The notes: a model not told the origin generated them from the letters alone. A stretch of DNA of 64,000 nucleotides from an uncultured Alphaproteobacteria bacterium (GCA_903860975.1 CAIOSI010000051.1:1-64000), one strand, 5' to 3'; counted from the stretch's first letter, positions 1 through 9,816 are shown. Numbers and translations: made by a program.

Positions 1-1
1 C

Positions 2-820
2 GTGCGCGGCGGCGCCGGAACGGCTACACGAACGGTCGGCCTGTTGGGAGGCATCCTTACCTATGCAGTTGACGCCGGCATCATCGAACGCAATCCGGCA
101 CATGGCCTGAAAAAGCCCAAGGACAATGTGCGCAATCGTCGTCTCAGTGAGGCCGAGTACCGAACCCTTGGGCAAATGCTGCGCAAGGCTGCCGAAAATG
201 AGAAGTACGCGCTGACGGTTGAGATCATACGGTTGATCGCCCTGACAGGCTGCCGCCGCAGTGAGATCATCGGCTTGATGTGGGACGAAGTGGATCTCGA
301 CGCCAGTTGCCTCCGCCTCGTTGACAGCAAGGAGGGCGACTCTGTCCGCCCGACGGGGTTACCCGTCGTCGAGCGCCTCGAGGAACGCCGGAAGGAAACC
401 GCGAGCAGTTACGTCTTCCCAGGCGAGCGCAATGCCGCCGCGTTTGGGAGTTTCCCAAACCATTGGGAACAGATTTTCAGGGCGTCACCGCTCGCCGACG
501 TGACGCCTCACGTCCTGCGGCACAGCTTCGCCAGTATCGCTAACGACCTCGGATTCACCGAAATCACCATCGCAGCGCTCGTGGGCCACTCCAAGGGTAC
601 GATGACCAGCAAGTACATCCATACGCTTGATACGGCGCTCATAATGGCCGCAGACACGATCGCCGGTTACATCCTTGGGCTGCTGGATGGGATTGAGTTC
701 AAGCAGACGGCTTACGCCTTGGACCGCGACTCACGGCGAGCCGCCCTCGATCGCTTCCTGACCAAAGCGGTGGGAGAGACGGGGAGCGAGGTTGAAGGAC
801 CGACACGCCAAGCTGCCTGA
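2..820 (+). CDS. int: Tyrosine recombinase / phage-type integrase, 5' end cut by window
   Basis: Catalytic-domain signatures: 'ALTGCRRSEIIGLMWDEVDL' (Arg I box) and 'HVLRHSFASIANDLGFTEITIAALVGHSKGTMTSKYIH' (H-x-x-R ... GH ... Y). The N-terminal arm-binding domain is missing because the window starts inside the gene. Confidence 0.93.
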   Translation: MRGGAGTATRTVGLLGGILTYAVDAGIIERNPAHGLKKPKDNVRNRRLSEAEYRTLGQMLRKAAENEKYALTVEIIRLIALTGCRRSEIIGLMWDEVDLDASCLRLVDSKEGDSVRPTGLPVVERLEERRKETASSYVFPGERNAAAFGSFPNHWEQIFRASPLADVTPHVLRHSFASIANDLGFTEITIAALVGHSKGTMTSKYIHTLDTALIMAADTIAGYILGLLDGIEFKQTAYALDRDSRRAALDRFLTKAVGETGSEVEGPTRQAA

Positions 821-892
821 TTTCGTGTCAGTCCCCCTCATCGCCCCCTCATGGTGGCCACCTTATCGTGGCTTGTCAGCGCGGCGAATTCG

Positions 893-904
893 GGATATAT
901 ATCC
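893..904. promoter_or_regulatory. Perfect 12-bp palindrome GGATATATATCC upstream of the antitoxin gene, candidate TA operator
   Basis: Self-complementary 12-mer 21 bp upstream of the ATG at 926, in a locally AT-rich stretch. Confidence 0.45.
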
Positions 905-925
905 AGATATAAATTGGAGGCTGCC

Positions 926-1228
926 ATGGGCAACGCCGCACAGAAGAGAGCAATCCAGAACTACCGCGCGCGCCTAACGCAGCGCGGTTTCACGCGCTTT
1001 GAGATCATGGCGCTTGAATCTGATCGCGATTTGATCCGATCGCTTGCCCGCCGCCTCGCCGAGGAAGGGCCTGAAGCGGAGCAGGTCCGCGCGGCCATGA
1101 AGACGGCCGTCACGGGTGAGCCGCCCAGGTCGGGTGGCATCCTGACCGCTCTGCGGCGCTCGCCTTTGGTGGGGGCCGAACTCGACTTCTCGCGCCCACG
1201 TGAAGAGGGGCGAAAGGTCGACCTGTGA
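926..1228 (+). CDS. Antitoxin partner of the PIN toxin (VapB-like position)
   Basis: Small ORF (MGNAAQKRAIQNYRARLTQRGFTRFEIMALESDRDL...) overlapping the VapC-like ORF start by 4 nt. Confidence 0.7.
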   Translation: MGNAAQKRAIQNYRARLTQRGFTRFEIMALESDRDLIRSLARRLAEEGPEAEQVRAAMKTAVTGEPPRSGGILTALRRSPLVGAELDFSRPREEGRKVDL

Positions 1229-1656
1229 CACGCTATCTTCTCGATACGAATATCATCAGCAATGTCGTCAAGCCGCAGCCTTCGGAACTGCTGCTTGGTT
1301 GGATGGCGGCACAACGTGATGATGATCTGTTTATCGCCTCACTGACGGTCGCCGAAATCCGACGCGGCATCTTGGAGAAGCCTCGCGGGAAGAAAAGAGA
1401 TGCTCTCGATGCATGGTTCGCTGGCCCTGAAGGGCCGCAGGCCATCTTCACGGGCCGCATCCTCTCGTTCGACGACAAGGCTGGTTTGATCTGGGCGCGG
1501 CTCATGGCGGAGGGGAAAGCGGCCGGGCGACCTCGTAGCGCGCTCGACATGATTATTGCTGCGGTCGCTGGCGCCATGGATTGCGTGGTCGTGACCGACA
1601 ATGAAAAGGACTTCGCAGGTATCCCGTTCGTCAACCCTATGCGCGGATCGGAATGA
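1225..1656 (+). CDS. vapC: PIN-domain toxin, VapC family
   Basis: 'MTRYLLDTNIISNVVKPQ', 'TVAEIRRGI', 'ALDMIIAAVA', 'VVVTDNEKDFAGI': the acidic residues of PIN domains. Confidence 0.9.
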   Translation: MTRYLLDTNIISNVVKPQPSELLLGWMAAQRDDDLFIASLTVAEIRRGILEKPRGKKRDALDAWFAGPEGPQAIFTGRILSFDDKAGLIWARLMAEGKAAGRPRSALDMIIAAVAGAMDCVVVTDNEKDFAGIPFVNPMRGSE

Positions 1657-1692
1657 TGTGGTGTCGCACAAAAAATAGCTCGGGAGGGCAGT

Positions 1693-2475
1693 ATGGCTGA
1701 AACCCAGATCGAGTGGACCGACTCCACATGGAATCCCGTCGCGGGATGTTCGATCGTCACCGCTGGCTGCACGAATTGCTACGCCATGGAGATGGCTAGG
1801 CGCCTCGAAGCGATGGGTGTCGAAAAATATATTGGGCTGACGCGGAAGACCGGCCGACGCACAGTCTGGAACGGCATCGTGCGCGAGGATATGGACGCGC
1901 TGACGATCCCGCATAGGTGGCGTAAGCCACGCAAGATTTTCGTTAATTCTATGAGTGATCTGTTTCACGAACAGGTCAGCGATGCGTTCATCATCGAGGT
2001 GTGGCGGGTCATGCGCGAGACCCCCCATCACAATTATCAGATCCTTACAAAGCGGCCAGAGCGAATGGCGGAGCTAGTCGCCACCAAGATCGGCGAAGTT
2101 ATGCCGAACGTGTGGCTCGGAACCAGCATCGAAGACGCAAGTGTGATTGGTCGAATCGAGCACCTGCGCCGGGTTCCCGCAGCTATCCGCTTTATTTCCT
2201 TCGAGCCGCTGATCGGACCTGTCGGCGCGGTCGATCTTCGAGACATCCATTGGGCGATCATCGGCGGCGAGAGCGGCAAATCCGCCCGACCGATCCGCGA
2301 GGAGTGGATCGACGAAATTTACGCCCAATGCCTATCGACCGGCACGGCCTTCTTTTTCAAGCAGTGGGGGACTTGGGGCAAGGACAACAAAAAACGCTCG
2401 AAGAAAGCCAATGGCCGCGAATATCGCGGCAGAACTTGGGATGAAATGCCTGCCGCTCCGCAAGCGGTTGCATGA
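1693..2475 (+). CDS. DUF5131 / phage Gp37-Gp68 family protein with a three-Cys motif
   Basis: 'IEWTDSTWNPVAGCSIVTAGCTNCYAMEMA' (C-x7-C-x2-C), 'IFVNSMSDLFHE', 'ILTKRPERM', 'WLGTSIED', 'IRFISFEPLIGP', 'WAIIGGESG': hallmarks of the family. Confidence 0.9.
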   Translation: MAETQIEWTDSTWNPVAGCSIVTAGCTNCYAMEMARRLEAMGVEKYIGLTRKTGRRTVWNGIVREDMDALTIPHRWRKPRKIFVNSMSDLFHEQVSDAFIIEVWRVMRETPHHNYQILTKRPERMAELVATKIGEVMPNVWLGTSIEDASVIGRIEHLRRVPAAIRFISFEPLIGPVGAVDLRDIHWAIIGGESGKSARPIREEWIDEIYAQCLSTGTAFFFKQWGTWGKDNKKRSKKANGREYRGRTWDEMPAAPQAVA

Positions 2476-2502
2476 CGGGCGGGGACGCGGTGGGGGCTTA
2501 TA

Positions 2503-3771
2503 ATGGTCGAGAAACGATACGAATGGACTGATGGCGCGACACTCGAAGAGCATTCAAAGCGCAAGCACAAAATTCTCCGAGAGTATGTCTTCGACTATTT
2601 GACTGTTCGCTGCAAACTGCCGCAGCAGGAGCGTTTCCGGCTTGCTATCGTCGATGGATTTGCCGGCGGCGGTCGCTATCAATGCGGCACATCGGGTTCC
2701 CCGTTGATCTTTATCGAGGAATTGAAGCGAGCGACCGAAGCCGTGAATACCAATCGTGTGGTTCAGGGGCTTGGCGCCATCGAGGTTGAGTGCCTGCTTG
2801 TCTTCAACGACGCCAGCCAAGACGCAATCGAGCTTTTGAAGACCCATGTGGCGCCAGTTCAGGCTGACATCGCCGCGACATGCCCGAAGCTTCACCTGCG
2901 CGTCGAGTATCTGAATGAATTCTTCGAAGCGGCCTATCCCAAGATCAAACGTTTTCTGGAGCAAGGCCGCTACCGAAGCGTGATCTTCAATCTGGATCAG
3001 TGCGGCCACAGCCATGTCGAGCGGAATACGATTCTCGACATTATGCATTCCTACCCCGCCGCCGAAATATTCTATACATTCGTCATTAGCTCATTGCTGG
3101 CCTTCCTTCAGAAGGACCAGCCGGAGCGTCTGCGTGCTCAGCTCGACCATCTCGGTCTGGCTAGCAGCGACGTCCAGACGCTCGATGGCATGATGAGTCA
3201 AAGAGACTGGCTTGGCACGGCCGAGAAGATTGTCTTCGACGCCTTTCGCCTCTGCGCTCCCTATGTCAGTCCCTTCTCGATCAACAATCCTGGCGGCTGG
3301 CGGTATTGGCTGATCCATTTCGCCAATGTCTATCGGGCGCGGCAGGTCTACAACAATATCCTCCATGACAACGCGAGCCTTCAGGCCCATTTCGGTCGAT
3401 CTGGCCTCAACATGCTGTCCTATGATCCACGGCACGACGAAGGGATGCTCTATCTCTTCGACGTTAGCGGTCGGGCTTCGGCCAAGACCCAGCTACTCGG
3501 AGATATTCCCCGTCTTGTGACCGACGCTGGCGACGCCATGTCCATGATGGAATTTTACGAGAACATCTACAATGTTACGCCAGCGCATGCAGATGACGTC
3601 CACGCGGCGATCATGGAAAATCCTGACCTAGAAGTGATTACGCCCACGGGGGGTGAACGACGTAAGCCCAATACAATTGGCGTCAATGACATCATCAAAA
3701 TCAAGACGCAGCGCAGTTTCTTTCCCATGTTCTTCGACGCTGCGGACGGACGAAAAGGCAGCAAAAAATGA
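2503..3771 (+). CDS. tcmP: Three-Cys-motif partner protein TcmP
   Basis: 'TLEEHSKRKHKILREYVFDYL', 'LAIVDGFAGGGRYQ', 'SVIFNLDQCGHSHV'; immediately downstream of the three-Cys protein. Confidence 0.85.
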   Translation: MVEKRYEWTDGATLEEHSKRKHKILREYVFDYLTVRCKLPQQERFRLAIVDGFAGGGRYQCGTSGSPLIFIEELKRATEAVNTNRVVQGLGAIEVECLLVFNDASQDAIELLKTHVAPVQADIAATCPKLHLRVEYLNEFFEAAYPKIKRFLEQGRYRSVIFNLDQCGHSHVERNTILDIMHSYPAAEIFYTFVISSLLAFLQKDQPERLRAQLDHLGLASSDVQTLDGMMSQRDWLGTAEKIVFDAFRLCAPYVSPFSINNPGGWRYWLIHFANVYRARQVYNNILHDNASLQAHFGRSGLNMLSYDPRHDEGMLYLFDVSGRASAKTQLLGDIPRLVTDAGDAMSMMEFYENIYNVTPAHADDVHAAIMENPDLEVITPTGGERRKPNTIGVNDIIKIKTQRSFFPMFFDAADGRKGSKK

Positions 3772-3866
3772 TTGCTGCCAAATATCAGCTATGTCGTGCA
3801 ACCAAAGTCAGTTCATCGCTCTATAGCGTCCCTGACCTCATTCCTCGATAAACGGGAGGAAGGAGC

Positions 3867-4646
3867 ATGGCGCAGTTCAATGATTGGTGTCTTTCGGTCG
3901 ATGAGCCGGTCGGGAATCATTTTCGGCGGGTGATGACCGGTCAGGCGGCACAACTTCCGACTGGTGTCCAGGCAACGGCCGCGATCATCCCTTCGCACTA
4001 TGCGTCGGAGGAGCAAGTCGCGCGGGCGCTGGCCCGTCTTGGCAAGCCGGTCGCCGCCGCGCTGATCGAGGGCAAGCTCCCCACCACCAAGGCGATCCGC
4101 TCCGGCGATCTCGGCGAGATCTACGCGACGGAATGGATCGATAGCCAGAGCGGCGGCTATCGCGCACCGATCAAGCGCCTCCGCTGGAAAGACCATCGCA
4201 ACATGGCGATGCGCGGCGACGACGTTATTGGCATCCTCCAGGACGTTCAGACCCAGCGCCTGCATTTCCTGAAGACTGAAGCAAAAAGCCGCGTCGCGCT
4301 GACAGCACAGGTGCTTACGGAAGCCCGCGCTGGCCTCGACAAGGATGGCGGACTGCCGTCCGCCCACGCTTTGTCATTCATTTCGGCTCGACTCCTCGAG
4401 CTAAACAATCTGCCGCTCGCCGATGCGATCGATGATGCGCTCCTGAAACACGGCATTCCACCACAGAACGTTCGGCATCTCCTGTTTACATTCTCCGGCA
4501 ACGCACCGGACGCCATGCTGACTGCGTCTCTCCAGGCCTACCCCGGCCCCATCAACCAATGGGGCGTCGGCCTGCGTGTGGATGGCCATGCCGCCTTCAT
4601 CGGCGCGGTCTACGATCGAGTGATTGCCGATGCCAACAACCCCTGA
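3867..4646 (+). CDS. hamA: HamA (DUF1837-type) of a Hachiman defence system
   Basis: 'GDLGEIYATEWI', 'LRWKDHRNMAMRGDDVIGI', 'LKTEAKSRV' (PD-(D/E)xK-like E...D...ExK); overlaps the start of a large SF2 helicase. Confidence 0.85.
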   Translation: MAQFNDWCLSVDEPVGNHFRRVMTGQAAQLPTGVQATAAIIPSHYASEEQVARALARLGKPVAAALIEGKLPTTKAIRSGDLGEIYATEWIDSQSGGYRAPIKRLRWKDHRNMAMRGDDVIGILQDVQTQRLHFLKTEAKSRVALTAQVLTEARAGLDKDGGLPSAHALSFISARLLELNNLPLADAIDDALLKHGIPPQNVRHLLFTFSGNAPDAMLTASLQAYPGPINQWGVGLRVDGHAAFIGAVYDRVIADANNP

Positions 4647-7600
4647 AGGCATCGCAGCCGATATCACGGAGGCCGCAACTGCCGGCTTTCGTGGTAGCCT
4701 CATCGCCCGTGGTCAGGCCCGCGCGATTATCTGGCGCAATGGCGCCTTACCTCCCGATGCGCCAGCCTTTGCGCCCCAGCTCAGCTACGATCTTCATTCC
4801 TACGGCTACGCGCTTCTCGGGCTAGGTCTTCGCCTACGCGAACTCGGAGGCGACGCCGCTCAAGCGCGCACCGCCTTTGAACAGGCCGCCACCGCTCTCG
4901 AGGCCGTAATCGCGAAGGGCAACCGCGAAGAGGTAGATCGCGACTTTCACTTCGTGATGGCGGCAGCGAGCTACCATCTCGCTCACCTGTCCGCCCGCGC
5001 CTATTCCCTACTTGCGATTGTAGAAAGCGACGAGAATTTTTCGCCTATCGAACGTGTCATCGCGCAGTTAATGCGTCGCAACTTCGGAGCCCTTCGCGCG
5101 AGCATCCTTGACTACAGGACTTCCGGCGAAGGCAGCGACACTCGGATCGCAGCCGCCATCCAAGCCAACCTCGATCAGTCCGAAGCTGCGGCAAACCCCA
5201 TCGACGGCAGCAGTGACTTCCTGTTCGATGGTCTCGACACGGCACTAAACGACACCTTCCTGGCGGCCATGTCCCTTTTTCTTGTCGCGTTGGAACGTGG
5301 CGAGCGGGCGCTTCTGGACCAAGCGCTGGAACGCCTTCAGGTGAGCCTGTCCATTTGCAGCGAGTTGAACATGCTTCCGCAATGGTGGGCGCATCGCATC
5401 GCTATCCACCTCCTATCGGACCTCTGGTCGGTTACCTTCCACGAGAGGGTGCCGCTACAGTCAGCTGGCGGCGACGCTGCTGACTGGCCACGGCTTCGCG
5501 AGCTCTTCATCGCACTGCTTCAACGACGCCCCAAAGCGGAGGTCGATCTCTGGCCGTCGCAGGTCGAGGCCGCAGCCCGCGCCGTCGATCAGTCCGACGA
5601 CCTTGTTGTTTCCCTGCCGACGAGCGCCGGAAAGACGCGCATCGCCGAACTCTGCATCCTGCGCTGCTTGGCCGGAGGCAGGCGCGTGGTCTTCATCACT
5701 CCGTTGCGCGCACTTTCGGCTCAAACTGAAACTACTTTGCAGCGAACCTTCGGTCCTCTCGGAAAGACGATTTCGGCGCTCTACGGCAGTATCGGGGTCA
5801 GCGGCTTCGATGAGGACGCGATCCGAGAACGGGACATCGTCGTCGCGACGCCAGAAAAACTCGACTTTGCGCTGCGGAACGATCCGTCCCTTCTCGATGA
5901 CGTCGGTCTGCTAGTCTTCGACGAAGGGCACATGATCGGCCTCAATGAGCGTGAAGTTCGATATGAGGTGCAAATACAGCGGCTCCTTCGCCGACCTGAC
6001 GCACAGGGACGGCGGATAGTGTGCCTCTCGGCGATATTGCCATCTGGAGACCAGCTCGACGATTTCGCCGCTTGGCTGCGCCGTGATCACCCCGGCGGCC
6101 TGATCAAGAACGACTGGCGCCCAACCCGGCTCCGGTTCGGCGAGGTGGTATGGGCGTCGCCAAGCGCGCGGTTGAACCTTCGCGTCGGCAACGAGCGGCC
6201 GTGGGTGCAGCGATTCCTTACTGGCGCTGCGCCACCCAACTGGATTCCGCCGAAGCGTCGCCGAACCCGCCTCTTCCCCGACAATCAGCGCGAACTATGT
6301 CTCGCAACCGCTTGGCGGCTGGTCGAGGATGGGCAGACAGTCCTAATCTTCTGCCCCGAGCGGCGAAGTGTTGAGCCGTTCGCCGATGTCATCGTCGATC
6401 TTCATGAGCGCGGCACGCTACGCGCGTTGCTCGAAGCTGATCCAGCCGTCCTCAACACGGCGATTGCGCTCGGCGAGGAATGGTTGGGGCCGGATAGCGC
6501 GATCCTCAAGTGCCTTCGCCTTGGGGTCGCTTTGCACCACGGCGCGCTGCCGACAGCCTATCGCAAAGAGGTGGAGCGCCTACTGCGCGACAATGTGCTC
6601 AAGGTAACAGTCTCGTCGCCCACCTTGGCGCAGGGCCTCAACCTTTCGGCCACGGCCGTTATCATGCACTCGCTCCACCGCCATGGCGAAAGGATCGAAA
6701 TCTCCGAGTTCAAGAATGTTATCGGCCGCGCGGGGCGCGCCTATGTCGATGTTGAAGGCATTGTGCTCTTCCCGATGTTCGACGATATCGCGAAGAAGCG
6801 ACGCAACTGGGAAGCGCTCATCAACGATCTCGGCGCGCGAAACATGGAAAGTGGCTTGGCGCTTCTGGTTTGGACGCTTCTGAAGCGCATGCACGCGCGT
6901 ATCGGCGGCGACCTCAATCAACTCGTCGATTATGTCGTCAACAACGCTGCGGCCTGGACATTTCCGGAGATCGCGAACGAGGAGATCGACGATCGCGCGC
7001 GCGCCCTTGCCGACTGGGAGCGGCACGTAGCAACGCTCGATACGGCCATCCTCAGCCTGATCGGCGAGAGCGACATTCCAGATGAGGGGATAGAAGCTGC
7101 GCTGGACGATATTCTCCAGTCCTCTCTCTGGCAGCGCCGCCTGTTGCGACAAAACGAGCAGGTCCAGCAGGCCCTTAAGGCGGGCCTGGTGTCACGAAGC
7201 CGACTTATCTGGAGCCAGTCGACGGCGCCGCGCCGCCGGGGCTACTTCCTTGCCGGAGTCGGATTGACAACGGGGCATGCCCTGGACGTGATCGCGGCGA
7301 ACGCGAACATTCTCTTGGTTCAGGCCAATAGCGCCATTCTTGCAGGCGATGCAGAAGCGGCGATTGCCGCCATCACGGTGCTCGCCGAGCAGGTCTTCAC
7401 ATTCTATCCCTTCATGCCGGATGCTATGCCCGCCAACTGGCGGGACATTTTGCGCGCGTGGCTTCTCGGCCAGCCTCTCGCCATCATCGCCACCGGGCAG
7501 GAATCGGAGACGCTTCAGTTCATCGAAGGGGGTCTGGTCTACCGTCTACCCTGGGCTATGGAGGCGATCCGCGTCCGCGCCGCCGCGAACGGCGATACCG

Positions 7601-8148
7601 TCGGTGTTTTTGACCTTCCTCTTGAAGACCATGAGCTTGGCCTTGCCGTGCCTGCCGTTGAAACCGGAACGCTGAACCGCTCCGCGTCGATCCTCATCCA
7701 GGCCGGTTTCAATTCCAGGCTTGCCGCCGTCAAGGCTGTCATCGATACAGGTGCCACCTTTCAGACTGGCCAAGAGCTTCGGCAATGGCTCAACTCGGAA
7801 GCTGTCGCGGCGTGGAGCACGCAGCCGGATTGGCCGACTGCCGAGACCAAGGCAATGTGGACGGATTTCGCTCAGAGCTTTACGCCGCGCGAAAACCGCA
7901 CATGGGCGGATCGCCGATACTGGGCAAACGTGGCGTGGCTCGGCGCGCCACCACCGCCGGGCACCCCTGTTCAGGTTCATCATTGGTCTGGTCAGCCGCG
8001 CGTGCTTTCGGCAGACGGAACGCCACTTGGCACCGTGCAAGCCGCGCTAAATCCAGGAAGAGCTGGCCTGTTACGAGCGCAGGTGGCTCACGACATCCGA
8101 CGGATCGACATAACCTACTTGGGGCCGGCAGACTTGTCGGGCGAATGA
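4630..8148 (+). CDS. hamB: HamB, DEAD/DEAH-box helicase of Hachiman
   Basis: Walker A 'LPTSAGKTRIAEL', 'VFDEGHMIG', 'SPTLAQGLNL', 'NVIGRAGRAYVDVEG'; about 1170 aa, 17-nt overlap with hamA. ATG 4630 preferred over TTG 4624. Confidence 0.88.
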   Translation: MPTTPEGIAADITEAATAGFRGSLIARGQARAIIWRNGALPPDAPAFAPQLSYDLHSYGYALLGLGLRLRELGGDAAQARTAFEQAATALEAVIAKGNREEVDRDFHFVMAAASYHLAHLSARAYSLLAIVESDENFSPIERVIAQLMRRNFGALRASILDYRTSGEGSDTRIAAAIQANLDQSEAAANPIDGSSDFLFDGLDTALNDTFLAAMSLFLVALERGERALLDQALERLQVSLSICSELNMLPQWWAHRIAIHLLSDLWSVTFHERVPLQSAGGDAADWPRLRELFIALLQRRPKAEVDLWPSQVEAAARAVDQSDDLVVSLPTSAGKTRIAELCILRCLAGGRRVVFITPLRALSAQTETTLQRTFGPLGKTISALYGSIGVSGFDEDAIRERDIVVATPEKLDFALRNDPSLLDDVGLLVFDEGHMIGLNEREVRYEVQIQRLLRRPDAQGRRIVCLSAILPSGDQLDDFAAWLRRDHPGGLIKNDWRPTRLRFGEVVWASPSARLNLRVGNERPWVQRFLTGAAPPNWIPPKRRRTRLFPDNQRELCLATAWRLVEDGQTVLIFCPERRSVEPFADVIVDLHERGTLRALLEADPAVLNTAIALGEEWLGPDSAILKCLRLGVALHHGALPTAYRKEVERLLRDNVLKVTVSSPTLAQGLNLSATAVIMHSLHRHGERIEISEFKNVIGRAGRAYVDVEGIVLFPMFDDIAKKRRNWEALINDLGARNMESGLALLVWTLLKRMHARIGGDLNQLVDYVVNNAAAWTFPEIANEEIDDRARALADWERHVATLDTAILSLIGESDIPDEGIEAALDDILQSSLWQRRLLRQNEQVQQALKAGLVSRSRLIWSQSTAPRRRGYFLAGVGLTTGHALDVIAANANILLVQANSAILAGDAEAAIAAITVLAEQVFTFYPFMPDAMPANWRDILRAWLLGQPLAIIATGQESETLQFIEGGLVYRLPWAMEAIRVRAAANGDTVGVFDLPLEDHELGLAVPAVETGTLNRSASILIQAGFNSRLAAVKAVIDTGATFQTGQELRQWLNSEAVAAWSTQPDWPTAETKAMWTDFAQSFTPRENRTWADRRYWANVAWLGAPPPPGTPVQVHHWSGQPRVLSADGTPLGTVQAALNPGRAGLLRAQVAHDIRRIDITYLGPADLSGE

Positions 8149-8378
8149 TTCATGACGATGTGCCCGTCGCTCAAAAATGCCGACGTCTGATGTGCTGAAC
8201 CAAGCGGCATGATTTTTAGAAGATTAAGGGCGGGAAATTAGAATTGTTGGCGGCGACATTTAGAACCCGAAAGGCGGGGAAAGTCTTCCCCTGCGGCTGA
8301 GCCAAGGTCTCTGCCGACCCCTTCAGCGGGGACACCCCGCAACGCCCCTTCAGAGTGAGAGTGCGGACGGGATTTCCG

Positions 8379-8420
8379 TGACGGGTTGAGTGCCGGGAGA
8401 GAGGCTTTCGGCGCCCGTCA
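8379..8420 (+). promoter_or_regulatory. Leader hairpin, copy 1 (upstream of DUF932 gene)
   Basis: TGACGGG (8379-8385) pairs with CCCGTCA (8414-8420); inner GCCG (8392-8395) pairs with CGGC (8409-8412); ATG at 8435. Confidence 0.6.
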
Positions 8421-8434
8421 TGGAGAATTTTCCC

Positions 8435-9640
8435 ATGAACATGCAGGTTCTCGACGCTCGCCGTGATATGAGCGGCGGCTACAAAGTGGATGTCACGCGC
8501 GGCGAACGCGTCGGCCGGGTCTCGTCCGAATGGTTCTCGCGACCCGATGACGAGCGGTTCCTTTCGCTGGGCGAGCTGGCCAGCGCGGTGCGTGGCCGTT
8601 CTGAGCGCAGCCGAACCCGTGTTGTCGAAACCGCCCTCATTCATGTCGAGGCGAACCGGAATGACCCAGAGCGCCTTGCCCTGATCCTCCCCGGCGCCGA
8701 GGCGCCCGTGGCCCCGACCCATTGGAGCTTCGGCCAGTTGGCGGCCCAAATCGGGGCGCCCGCCGCCTATCTGCGGCAACTGCCCGCGCCGCTGGCCGCG
8801 ATAAATCTGCAATATGGCCTGACATCGAATCGCGCCGAGCAGATGAAGACGTTGGAAACCGATGATGCGCGAACTGGGGGCCGCATCGAACTGCGGGCTG
8901 TCACCGGCCCCGATTATGGCCGCATCTACGACCATGAACTCGTCGAAGCCGTGCAGCGCATCGCCGGCAACGGAACCGGCGATACCCGATGGAAAGTGCC
9001 GGGCGTCCTCGACTGGTCGACCGGCATTTATAACCCGCGCGTCGACATCACCAGGGACACCACCACGCTCTATGCGTCCGACCGTGACGTCTTTCTCTTC
9101 CTGGTCGATGATTTCAACCCCATCGAGGCGGGGCGGCTGCACGATGGTTCACCCGACCTCTATTTCCGGGGCTTCTATTGCTGGAACAGCGAGGTCGGCG
9201 CCAAGACGCTGGGCATGGCGAGCTTTTACCTGCGCGCCGTCTGCCAGAACCGCAACCTATGGGGCGTCGAGGATTTCGAGGAGATAACGATCCGGCACAG
9301 CAAATACGCCGCCTCGCGCTTCGCCCATGAAGCGGCGCCCGCGCTGCTGAACTTCGCCAATTCCTCGCCGCTGCCCTTCATCAACGGCATCAAGGCAGCA
9401 CGCGAGCGGATCGTTGCCCGCACCGACGAGGATCGCAGCGATTTCCTGCGCAAGCGCGGCTTCTCGAAGGCCGAGACCGGCAAGATCATCGAGACAGTGC
9501 TGGCCGAGGAAGGCCGCCCGCCGGAATCCATTTTCGATTTCGTTCAGGGCATCACCGCAGTCGCCCGCGACAAACCGCACCAAGACGCCCGCCTCGACAT
9601 GGAGGCCAAAGCAAAGAAGCTGCTCGATCGGGCCGCCTGA
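8435..9640 (+). CDS. DUF932 domain-containing protein
   Basis: 'LPAPLAAINLQYGL', 'GRIYDHELVEAVQRI', 'DRDVFLFLVDDFNPIE', 'RGFYCWNSEVGAKTLGMASFYLRAVCQNRNLWGVEDFEEITIRHSK': typical DUF932. Confidence 0.88.
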   Translation: MNMQVLDARRDMSGGYKVDVTRGERVGRVSSEWFSRPDDERFLSLGELASAVRGRSERSRTRVVETALIHVEANRNDPERLALILPGAEAPVAPTHWSFGQLAAQIGAPAAYLRQLPAPLAAINLQYGLTSNRAEQMKTLETDDARTGGRIELRAVTGPDYGRIYDHELVEAVQRIAGNGTGDTRWKVPGVLDWSTGIYNPRVDITRDTTTLYASDRDVFLFLVDDFNPIEAGRLHDGSPDLYFRGFYCWNSEVGAKTLGMASFYLRAVCQNRNLWGVEDFEEITIRHSKYAASRFAHEAAPALLNFANSSPLPFINGIKAARERIVARTDEDRSDFLRKRGFSKAETGKIIETVLAEEGRPPESIFDFVQGITAVARDKPHQDARLDMEAKAKKLLDRAA

Positions 9641-9759
9641 TTTGCGTGACGCCGGGGACACGGATTTGCGCGTCTCCGGCCCTACGTTTCCGCGCCTATC
9701 CGTTTTCCAGATCACTGAGGCGCTGCCCCTTCAGAGGAAGAGGGCGGCGCTTCGCTTCG

Positions 9760-9803
9760 TGACGGGTTCAGGTCCGAGAGAGAGGCTTTCGGGCAGCCCG
9801 TCA
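9760..9803 (+). promoter_or_regulatory. Leader hairpin, copy 2 (upstream of ParB-like gene)
   Basis: TGACGGG (9760-9766) pairs with CCCGTCA (9797-9803); inner CCGA (9774-9777) pairs with TCGG (9789-9792); ATG at 9817. Confidence 0.6.
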
Positions 9804-9816
9804 TGGAGTAAGCACC

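Noticed and set aside
8216-9142. 308-aa minus-strand ORF
   Set aside because: Antisense to DUF932 with no recognisable motif; typical high-GC shadow ORF.
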